This document shows positions 1-4,651 of a stretch of 6,175 bases of DNA, in pieces. The position numbers were made by a program, and so were the translations under genes. Each line of letters starts with the position of its first letter. The first letter of the stretch is position 1. Origin of the DNA: Eubacterium sp. (GTDB lineage: Bacteria; Bacillota_A; Clostridia; Lachnospirales; Lachnospiraceae); contig JAILEL010000127.1 in NCBI GenBank assembly GCA_024687845.1, positions 1-6,175 of the forward strand, in the 5' to 3' direction. Below the pieces are notes generated by a model. The model was not told the origin of the DNA, searched no databases, and worked only from the letters and a program-made list of their open reading frames with translations.

Positions 1-12
1 GTACAAAGTAAC

Positions 13-40
13 CTTAAATTGTCATAATTTAGCTTATAAT
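13..40 (+). promoter_or_regulatory. Possible promoter upstream of the histidine kinase
   Basis: A perfect TATAAT lies at 35-40. The best -35 at an acceptable distance is poor: CTTAAA at 13-18 with a 16-nt spacer matches TTGACA at 3 of 6 positions. If used, transcription would start near 47 and leave a leader of about 65 nt before the kinase start. The kinase may instead be read from an upstream gene outside the window, so this is only a candidate. Confidence 0.3.
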
Positions 41-68
41 TCTATGTGGAAATAAGAATGCTTTAAGA

Positions 69-81
69 GTTAACTGTGAAT
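69..81 (+). repeat. Interspersed 13-bp motif, copy 1
   Basis: GTTAACTGTGAAT, 20 nt before the kinase Shine-Dalgarno. It matches the core GTAACTGTGAATA found at 2591-2603 and, with C for T, at 5791 and 5909. It lies in the presumed 5' leader of the kinase gene. Its function is unknown. Confidence 0.5.
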
Positions 82-111
82 TAATGATAATAATCGTAAC
101 AGGAGATTAAC

Positions 112-1365
112 ATGTTCAGAAAAATAAAAATCAAGTTTATAGGTATTTCTGCACTGTCTATGATGATAGTACTTTTTATCGTGCTCGGACTTGTGAACTC
201 AGTAACATATTGGAATACTTTAAAGGATATCTATACTACACTTGACTTTGTTTCTAAACATGAAGATAGTTACGTAAAGGAAGATGAATTTGAGAAGATA
301 AAAGATAAAAGAATAACCTTTGAAACTCAGTTTGAAGCCAGATATATTACCTTCACACTTGGGAATGATGGGACAGTAATAAGTATAAATGATGCTCATA
401 TTGCCTCTATAGGTGATGAAGATATTGAATCATTCTATAAAAAGGTTTTCTCGAATGACAGGGATCACGGAATCTTCTTATTTGATAATTCATACTATGC
501 TTTTAAAAAGAACAGAATAGCTGATGGTAACGAAAAACTAACTGTTATGGATTGTACCAGATATATAAAGTCTTTTAATTTTATAAAAAAGTTCTCCATT
601 TATATAGGCTCACTTAGTATGCTTTTGCTACTATTACTCCTCTCAATCTTTGCAAGAAGAGTAGTGCAGCCTTATATTAAGAATGCAGAGGCTCAGAAGC
701 AGTTTATTACCAATGCAAGCCACGAGCTAAAAACTCCACTTGCTGTCATTTCAGCAAATACTGAAGTTATTGAAATGATGAGCGGTAAAAATGAATGGAC
801 TGAAAGTAATATCAAACAGGTTAAGCGTATGTCAGATCTTATCTCACAGCTTGTTGTTCTTTCAAAGCTTGAAGAGAGAGAGAATATTGTTTTAACTGAT
901 GTAAATATGTCAGAAGTACTTGGAAAGGTAGTTTCAGATTTTGCTACTGTGGCAGAAACTCAGGGCAAACATTTGACAGCTAATATTGAAGAAAATGTAA
1001 TAGTGAAGGCGGATGAAAAAGGCGTACAGGAGCTTGCTAATATTCTTACAGATAATGCAGTAAAATACTGTGACGATAAAGGAACTATAAGCGTTTCTTT
1101 ACGAAAAAAGGGAAAGCAGGCTTGTTTTGTAGTTGCTAATAATTATGAAGATGGTGAAGGGATTGACTATAAGCGCTTCTTTGACAGATTCTACAGAGAA
1201 GATCAATCGCATAGTAATGAGAAGAAAGGCTATGGTATAGGTTTATCCATGGCTGACAGTCTCGTCAGAATGTTTAAAGGTAAGATAAGTGTAACCTACA
1301 AAAAGCCTATGATAAGCTTTACAGTTCTACTGACTGGAGGTTCATCTGAAAAAGATTATAAATAA
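112..1365 (+). CDS. Two-component sensor histidine kinase, HAMP-less
   Basis: A 417-aa membrane sensor kinase that should autophosphorylate on His and pass the phosphate to a response regulator. TM1 is about residues 9-31 and TM2 about 160-181. They flank an extracytoplasmic sensing segment of about 128 residues that I cannot assign to a known domain. The linker from TM2 to the H box is only about 20 residues, too short for a full HAMP domain. The H box NASHELKTPL puts the phosphoacceptor at His204. The N box is around DNAVKY (Asn315), the G1 box is DGEG (347-350), the F box is FFDRFYR (356-362) and the G2 box is GYGIGLS (373-379). All catalytic motifs are present, so it looks active. AGGAG at 101-105, 6 nt before ATG, supports the start. 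No response regulator is in the window; it probably lies upstream, as in most HK/RR pairs. The ligand cannot be read from sequence. Confidence 0.95.
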   Translation: MFRKIKIKFIGISALSMMIVLFIVLGLVNSVTYWNTLKDIYTTLDFVSKHEDSYVKEDEFEKIKDKRITFETQFEARYITFTLGNDGTVISINDAHIASIGDEDIESFYKKVFSNDRDHGIFLFDNSYYAFKKNRIADGNEKLTVMDCTRYIKSFNFIKKFSIYIGSLSMLLLLLLLSIFARRVVQPYIKNAEAQKQFITNASHELKTPLAVISANTEVIEMMSGKNEWTESNIKQVKRMSDLISQLVVLSKLEERENIVLTDVNMSEVLGKVVSDFATVAETQGKHLTANIEENVIVKADEKGVQELANILTDNAVKYCDDKGTISVSLRKKGKQACFVVANNYEDGEGIDYKRFFDRFYREDQSHSNEKKGYGIGLSMADSLVRMFKGKISVTYKKPMISFTVLLTGGSSEKDYK

Positions 1366-1366
1366 C

Positions 1367-1396
1367 TTGAAAAAGACTGGTAAGTTAGGTTATACT
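1367..1396 (+). promoter_or_regulatory. Promoter-like sequence right after the kinase stop
   Basis: TTGAAA (1367-1372, 5/6 to consensus), an 18-nt spacer and TATACT (1391-1396, 5/6). Transcription would begin near 1403 and meet the terminator at 1424-1455, giving a transcript of about 50-60 nt unless it reads through to the AraC-type gene. Such matches also arise by chance in AT-rich DNA. Confidence 0.4.
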
Positions 1397-1423
1397 AATC
1401 TTTGAGTTTTAGCATAAAAGGAT

Positions 1424-1455
1424 AAAAGGACGAATCCTTGCGAATCCGTCCTTTT
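1424..1455 (+). terminator. Intrinsic terminator after the kinase gene
   Basis: A perfect 9-bp stem, AAAAGGACG (1424-1432) with CGTCCTTTT (1447-1455), has a 14-nt loop that carries parts of a CGAATCC direct repeat. The T run belongs to the stem's 3' arm and the A run to the 5' arm, so it could work in both directions. It ends the kinase transcript and any RNA from the promoter-like sequence at 1367. Confidence 0.75.
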
Positions 1456-1487
1456 ACCATTAGTGAAGGTTAAAAGTATTTATATGA

Positions 1488-1512
1488 TTAAAGAAGAATA
1501 AATCTTCTTTAA
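1488..1512. repeat. Perfect 10-bp inverted repeat (AT-rich hairpin)
   Basis: TTAAAGAAGA (1488-1497) and TCTTCTTTAA (1503-1512) are perfectly complementary around the 5-nt loop ATAAA. No T run follows (next bases CAGGGGGC), so it is not a standard terminator. It may be an RNA structure in the leader of the downstream regulator, or an operator. Confidence 0.5.
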
Positions 1513-1530
1513 CAGGGGGCTTATTTATTA

Positions 1531-1547
1531 ACTGATATCAGTATAAT
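1531..1547 (+). promoter_or_regulatory. 12-bp palindrome abutting a TATAAT box
   Basis: ACTGATATCAGT (1531-1542) is a perfect palindrome whose last base is the first T of TATAAT (1542-1547). No good -35 lies 16-18 nt upstream. The arrangement resembles an operator overlapping an activator-dependent promoter, which could serve the AraC-type gene. This is inference from spacing only. Confidence 0.35.
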
Positions 1548-1560
1548 AATTTTCGTAAGA

Positions 1561-1594
1561 TTTTTATACAAGAAAATTGCAATTTGTATCAAAA
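1561..1594. repeat. Nested inverted repeats, possible operator
   Basis: TTTTTATACAA (1561-1571) pairs with TTGTATCAAAA (1584-1594) at 10 of 11 positions. Nested but not concentric is the perfect 12-bp palindrome AAATTGCAATTT (1574-1585). The size fits a dimeric-regulator site or an RNA hairpin. No regulator can be assigned. Confidence 0.4.
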
Positions 1595-1673
1595 TGATGG
1601 TTTAATTTTAAGATTGTAAATAATAGTGAATTTTAGGTATTTGATATGGTACATTGTTACAAAGAATCAGCTC

Positions 1674-1710
1674 TCCGTATTAGTTTATATAGTGTACGGA
1701 TTATCCGGAT
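1674..1710. repeat. Overlapping TCCG/CGGA inverted repeats before the AraC-type gene
   Basis: TCCGTA (1674-1679) pairs with TACGGA (1695-1700). The second arm also belongs to CGGAT-T-ATCCG (1697-1707), which itself overlaps the palindrome ATCCGGAT (1703-1710), followed by TTTTT. The pairings are mutually exclusive, as expected of an attenuator-like leader or of clustered operator half-sites. The block ends 45 nt before the Shine-Dalgarno of the AraC-type gene. Confidence 0.4.
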
Positions 1711-1769
1711 TTTTATAGGTTAATGTGACTTGTATAGGGGATTCACTGGACAGTAGAAGGGGGCAGACT

Positions 1770-2510
1770 ATGTCAGAAATTAAGAGAGAAATAACACAAA
1801 ATATTTTTATGGAAAGAGAAAATGACACAAAACATCCTACATATGAGAACGAGATGTCATTCTATAATCTTATAGCAGAAGGAAAGCTTGAAGAAGTCAG
1901 AAAAGAATGGGAGATATCTCCCAGATCTAATGACGAAATAAGAGGTGTGTTATCTGACAATCCGGCAAGAAATATGATGTATCATTTTATAGCAATGGTG
2001 ACAATAGTTACCAGAGTCTGCATTAGTAACGGAATGCCGCAGGATGTTGCATATAAGATGAGTGATGCTTATATAAGAAAGGCTGACAAAAAGACCAGAA
2101 TCGAAGAACTGCGTCAGGTCGAATGGGAGACAATAGTTGCATATACAGAATTTATGCGTGACAGGACAAAGAGTTCAGCTAAATCAAAACAGATAATTCA
2201 GTGTGTTGATTATATTCATAAAAATATCCATAAGAGTATTACTGTTTCTGAATTGGCAGAAGAAGTTGTTTTGAATGAAACTTATCTGTCAAAGCTCTTT
2301 AAAAAGGAAATGAATTGTACTGTCAGTGAATTTATCAGAAACGAGAAGATAGAAGAAGCCTGCTGGCTGCTCAAATATACCGATAAAACGAGTATAGAGA
2401 TTGCAACAGATCTCTCATTTTCATCACATAGTTATTTTATAAGCGTATTTAAGAAAGTAACCGGTACCACACCAAAAGAATACAGGAATAATAATTTCAG
2501 AAAGATGTAA
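1770..2510 (+). CDS. AraC-family transcriptional regulator
   Basis: A 246-aa DNA-binding regulator. The C-terminal AraC/XylS domain covers about residues 140-240. Its first helix-turn-helix is in ITVSELAEEVVLNETYLSKL (157-176). The second is in SIEIATDLSFSSHSYFISVF (208-227), followed by the typical KKVTGTTPKEYR. The N-terminal 130 residues are helical, with the GKLEEVRKEWE and NPARNMMYHFIA patterns common in clostridial AraC proteins; this is not the sugar-binding cupin of AraC. The effector is unknown. I chose ATG 1770 because AAGGGGG (1757-1763) sits 6 nt upstream. An in-frame GTG at 1725 would add 15 residues (TCIGDSLDSRR...) but would put that Shine-Dalgarno inside the gene. It stands alone between a terminator and a large hairpin, and the palindromes upstream may be its own sites. 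Its targets could be the kinase or the stress genes; the sequence does not say. Confidence 0.93.
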   Translation: MSEIKREITQNIFMERENDTKHPTYENEMSFYNLIAEGKLEEVRKEWEISPRSNDEIRGVLSDNPARNMMYHFIAMVTIVTRVCISNGMPQDVAYKMSDAYIRKADKKTRIEELRQVEWETIVAYTEFMRDRTKSSAKSKQIIQCVDYIHKNIHKSITVSELAEEVVLNETYLSKLFKKEMNCTVSEFIRNEKIEEACWLLKYTDKTSIEIATDLSFSSHSYFISVFKKVTGTTPKEYRNNNFRKM

Positions 2511-2516
2511 AATAAA

Positions 2517-2527
2517 GTTACTATTCA
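2517..2527 (-). repeat. Interspersed motif, inverted copy
   Basis: GTTACTATTCA on the + strand reads TGAATAGTAAC on the - strand, the same unit as in the copies at 5791-5818 and related to GTAACTGTGAATA at 2591. With that copy it brackets the 56-nt hairpin at 2534-2589 in inverted orientation, 7 nt after the AraC-type stop codon. Confidence 0.5.
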
Positions 2528-2533
2528 AGGTTT

Positions 2534-2589
2534 ATGAGATAAGAAACAAAAATGACTGTTTACAGGCACTTTTTGTTTACTTATCTCAT
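2534..2589. terminator. Long near-perfect hairpin, probable bidirectional terminator
   Basis: A 10-bp outer stem, ATGAGATAAG (2534-2543) with CTTATCTCAT (2580-2589), is followed after a one-base bulge (A2579) by 9 bp, AAACAAAAA (2544-2552) with TTTTTGTTT (2570-2578). After a bulged C2569 comes an inner stem, TG-A-CTG (2553-2558) with CAG-G-CA (2563-2568), with one mismatch and a TTTA loop. In all about 24 bp in 56 nt. Read either way, the inner stem is followed by T5GTTT, as in a terminator. The outer stem is longer than termination needs. It closes the AraC-type gene and separates it from the relQ operon. Confidence 0.65.
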
Positions 2590-2590
2590 G

Positions 2591-2603
2591 GTAACTGTGA
2601 ATA
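2591..2603 (+). repeat. Interspersed 13-bp motif, copy 2
   Basis: GTAACTGTGAATA, 2 nt after the hairpin's right arm and 11 nt before the relQ Shine-Dalgarno. No clear -35/-10 pair is visible between 2590 and 2626, so this motif is the most conspicuous sequence in the short relQ leader. Confidence 0.5.
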
Positions 2604-2626
2604 AAAATATGGAATAGGAGTACACC

Positions 2627-3292
2627 ATGGATTATCCGGAAGAATCCAGCCTCCGTAAAGAGGCCGAAGAAGTTGCAAAAAACTTCTCCAGGACCAAAGA
2701 TTTTCTGGACATGATGACACTTTACCGCTGTGCTATCATGGAGATTGAAACAAAACTTAAGGTTCTGAATGAAGAGTTTTCACTTCAATATGACCGTAAT
2801 CCTTTTGAGTCTATAGAATCGAGACTTAAGAGTCCAGCCAGTATTGTAGAAAAGATGATGGCAAAGGGACTTGAGGTAAATGTAGAAAATATTGAAGGTG
2901 AAATATTTGATATAGCAGGAATCAGAGTTGTCTGTTCCTTTAGAGAGGACATTTATCGCCTTGCTGATCTACTTGTTCAGCAGGATGATATTCTTCTGCT
3001 TGCAAGAAAGGACTATATAGAGAATCCTAAGCCTAATGGCTATAGAAGTCTGCATATAATTGTGGATATTCCGATCTTCCTTTCGGAAGGGAAGCGGCAT
3101 ATGAAGGTTGAGGTTCAGTTCAGAACCATTGCAATGGATTTCTGGGCCTCTGTGGATCATAAGCTGAAATATAAGAAAGAAATAAAGCATCCTGAGGAAG
3201 TAGTTGCTCGTCTTAAAAAATGTGCCGACTCACTTGCTGAGATGGATGAAGAAATGGAAGCTATTCGAAGAAATCTGGATCGTGACAGATAG
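2627..3292 (+). CDS. relQ: Small alarmone synthetase, RelQ/YjbM type (GTP pyrophosphokinase)
   Basis: A 221-aa single-domain enzyme that transfers pyrophosphate from ATP to the 3'-OH of GDP or GTP to make (p)ppGpp. It has only the RelA_SpoT synthetase fold; there is no HD hydrolase, TGS or ACT domain, so it cannot degrade the product. Family motifs in order: RLKSPASIVEKM (66-77, nucleotide binding), DIAGIRVVC (95-103), DYIENPKPNGYRSLH (129-143) and VEVQFRT (161-167, catalytic Glu162), then MDFWASVDHKLKYK (170-183). The usual EH of the last motif is DH here. The C-terminal helix ending RRNLDRDR fits RelQ, which in Bacillus and Enterococcus forms tetramers. Length is normal (about 210-220). TAGGAG at 2615-2620, 6 nt before ATG, supports the start. 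It heads a tight run with a NUDIX gene (37-nt gap) and pspA. RelP is the alternative name; length and the MDFWAS context favour RelQ. Confidence 0.93.
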   Translation: MDYPEESSLRKEAEEVAKNFSRTKDFLDMMTLYRCAIMEIETKLKVLNEEFSLQYDRNPFESIESRLKSPASIVEKMMAKGLEVNVENIEGEIFDIAGIRVVCSFREDIYRLADLLVQQDDILLLARKDYIENPKPNGYRSLHIIVDIPIFLSEGKRHMKVEVQFRTIAMDFWASVDHKLKYKKEIKHPEEVVARLKKCADSLAEMDEEMEAIRRNLDRDR

Positions 3293-3329
3293 CGATCCGT
3301 ATTATTTAACATAATAAGGAAGCATATTA

Positions 3330-3896
3330 ATGAAATTTGTTGGAATAGAGAAAAAAGAACAGGGACGATTCATCACCCGATATGATCTTGATTATGAAAC
3401 AGAAGATGGACAGAAGAAAAGATATGAGATAATAAGCCGTAATAGCGATATAAAAACATATGATGAACTACACGGTTCAGAACCTGATGCAGTTGTGCTT
3501 ATTATGACAGATAAGTCAGGAGAGAAGATTCTATTAAACAGAGAATTCAGAATGGCAGCAGGTATGTGGGTTGTGAATTTTCCCGCAGGACTAATTGATC
3601 CGGGGGAAACACCTGAAGAGGCCGCTGCAAGGGAACTTAGAGAAGAGACTGGACTAAAACTCATTTCAATAGACGATATTATTGGTCTTAGTTACAGCGC
3701 TGTAGGCTTTTCAAATGAAATGAATGTTGTTGTAGTAGGAAAATGCGAAGGTGAGATACAAAAAAGTGACTCTTCATTTGAAGAGATAGAAGCTGCGTGG
3801 TATAGTAAAGAGGAGGTTCGTGAACTGCTTAAGACAGAAAGATTTGCGGCTAGAACACAAAGCTTTTGTTATCTGTGGTCAAAAGAAAGGGGTTAA
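3330..3896 (+). CDS. NUDIX hydrolase, ADP-ribose pyrophosphatase-like
   Basis: A 188-aa cytoplasmic hydrolase of nucleoside diphosphates linked to another group. The complete NUDIX box is G87-x5-E93-x7-REL-REET-G-L (87-109), with metal-binding glutamates in the REEL-type core (Glu102, Glu105, Glu106). The [19 protein letters not shown] segment (72-90) and the later GFSNE (126-130) are typical of the ADP-ribose pyrophosphatase (NudF/YqkG) branch, giving AMP and ribose 5-phosphate. The exact substrate is not certain: the family also cleaves sugar nucleotides, and some NUDIX enzymes act on (p)ppGpp. AAGGAAG (3316-3322) lies 7 nt before ATG. The last codons contain the Shine-Dalgarno of pspA, whose start is 2 nt after this stop, so the two are probably translated together. 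Product naming is firm at superfamily level only. Confidence 0.9.
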   Translation: MKFVGIEKKEQGRFITRYDLDYETEDGQKKRYEIISRNSDIKTYDELHGSEPDAVVLIMTDKSGEKILLNREFRMAAGMWVVNFPAGLIDPGETPEEAAARELREETGLKLISIDDIIGLSYSAVGFSNEMNVVVVGKCEGEIQKSDSSFEEIEAAWYSKEEVRELLKTERFAARTQSFCYLWSKERG

Positions 3897-3898
3897 AA

Positions 3899-4570
3899 GT
3901 GGGAATATTAACAAGATTTAAGGATATCATGGCTTCAAATGTTCATGCTCTATTTAATAAAGAAGATAAACACCCTGAGAAGGCTATTGAAAAGTATATG
4001 GCTCAGCTCAGAAGAGATCTCGGTCAGGTGAAGGCGGAAACAGCCGCTCTTGAAACCGAATATAAAAGAGCTGAAAGAGCATATTATGAAAATATGGATG
4101 AGGAAGAGAAGTTTGCCAGATATGCTAATAAGGCAAGAGAAAATGGAAGCTCTTCTGATGCCAGGCTATATGAGAATAAGCTTGAGGCGGCAAGAGCTGA
4201 AGGAGTGAAGCTCAAAGAAAAGTACGAAAGAGCAAAAACAGAAATGGATCAGCTGGCGCTTCTTAATGCCAAGCTTGAGAAGGACGCTGCTACTATCGAG
4301 GGAAAGATGGCAGAGATAAATGAGAAGATTAAAACAGCTGAAGCTCAGAACTCCATGAATAATATAGCAAGCAGAGCAGGCTCCAGAAATACTGAAGAAA
4401 TGTTCTCGAAGATGAATGAGAAGGCTGATTATATTATGGACAGGGCAAATGCCATGGCAGAGCTTGAAAATGTTCAAAGAGATGAGGAACTTAGTGAGCT
4501 TGACAGACTCGCAAGTAAATATGATGCAAATCCAGGAGACGGACTTATTAATATCGATGGTGATGAGTAG
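3899..4570 (+). CDS. pspA: PspA/IM30 (ESCRT-III-like) membrane stress protein
   Basis: A 223-aa peripheral membrane protein that, in the family, assembles into rods or scaffolds on damaged inner membrane and preserves membrane integrity. The N-terminal amphipathic helix MGILTRFKDIMASNVHALF (1-19) is the family signature. It is followed by the HPEKAIEKYMAQLRRDL segment (25-41), then a long coiled-coil hairpin of E/K/A-rich helices (about 42-150) and a short acidic tail (NPGDGLINIDGDE, 211-223). Length matches bacterial PspA (220-230). I chose GTG 3899: AAAGGGG (3886-3892) is 6 nt upstream and translation from it begins exactly with the conserved MGIL. A TTG at 3866 would add 11 unrelated residues and overlap the NUDIX gene. 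It is equivalent to Bacillus YdjF, whose operon also encodes a YdjI SPFH protein, and here the next gene is YdjI-like. No pspF, liaS/liaR or other regulator is adjacent. Confidence 0.95.
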   Translation: MGILTRFKDIMASNVHALFNKEDKHPEKAIEKYMAQLRRDLGQVKAETAALETEYKRAERAYYENMDEEEKFARYANKARENGSSSDARLYENKLEAARAEGVKLKEKYERAKTEMDQLALLNAKLEKDAATIEGKMAEINEKIKTAEAQNSMNNIASRAGSRNTEEMFSKMNEKADYIMDRANAMAELENVQRDEELSELDRLASKYDANPGDGLINIDGDE

Positions 4571-4571
4571 T

Positions 4572-4600
4572 TTGACATAAAATATTAATTAGTATACACT
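4572..4600 (+). promoter_or_regulatory. Possible upstream promoter for the SPFH gene
   Basis: A perfect TTGACA (4572-4577) starts 2 nt after the pspA stop codon. The -10 is less clear: TATACA (4593-4598) at 15 nt or TACACT (4595-4600) at 17 nt. Transcripts would begin inside the inverted repeat at 4596-4615, a common place for a repressor or stress-regulator site. Confidence 0.45.
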
Positions 4601-4615
4601 TGACGTAAGTGTCAA
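4596..4615. promoter_or_regulatory. Inverted repeats between the two SPFH promoters
   Basis: ACACTT-GACGT-AAGTGT (4596-4612) is a perfect 6-bp inverted repeat. Overlapping it, TTGAC-GTAAGT-GTCAA (4600-4615) is a second perfect 5-bp repeat. It covers the start region of the upstream promoter and the -35 of the downstream one, so a bound protein could control both. It could also act as a short RNA hairpin. No regulator can be named. Confidence 0.4.
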
Positions 4616-4628
4616 AAGACAAAATAAT
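4600..4628 (+). promoter_or_regulatory. Probable promoter of the SPFH gene
   Basis: TTGACG (4600-4605, 5/6), a 17-nt spacer and AATAAT (4623-4628, 5/6). Transcription would begin near 4635, leaving a leader of under 20 nt with the Shine-Dalgarno GGAGG at 4641-4645. It would let the SPFH gene be expressed apart from relQ-NUDIX-pspA. No terminator separates pspA from this gene, so read-through is also possible. Confidence 0.55.
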
Positions 4629-4651
4629 AACATTATTTTTGGAGGTAAAGT

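Larger units (their letters stand above)
1366..1769. other. 404-bp intergenic region rich in palindromes
   Basis: No convincing ORF on either strand. From left to right it holds a promoter-like pair starting 2 nt after the kinase stop (1367-1396), an intrinsic terminator (1424-1455), an AT-rich 10-bp hairpin (1488-1512) and a 12-bp palindrome abutting a TATAAT (1531-1547). Then come an imperfect 11-bp inverted repeat with a 12-bp palindrome inside it (1561-1594) and a cluster of TCCG/CGGA inverted repeats (1674-1710). The length and symmetry suggest a regulatory region for the downstream AraC-type gene, possibly with autoregulation. That role is inferred. Confidence 0.6.

Noticed and set aside
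2..55. Open frame at the left edge as the tail of an upstream response regulator
   Set aside because: Eighteen codons (YKVTLN...) do not show a recognisable OmpR-type C-terminus beyond a possible YK, and a TATAAT lies within it.
1725..1769. GTG start for the AraC-type protein, 15 codons upstream
   Set aside because: The strong Shine-Dalgarno at 1757-1763 serves ATG 1770, and the extra residues do not look like AraC-family sequence.
2590..2626. A promoter for relQ in the gap after the hairpin
   Set aside because: No -35/-10 pair with acceptable spacing could be found; the promoter may overlap the hairpin or differ from consensus.
3866..3898. TTG start for PspA
   Set aside because: It overlaps the NUDIX gene; the conserved MGIL start and the Shine-Dalgarno fit GTG 3899.
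2969..4477. Three - strand open frames (2969-3190, 3392-3664, 4166-4477)
   Set aside because: All lie opposite well-supported genes, resemble no family and have no Shine-Dalgarno.
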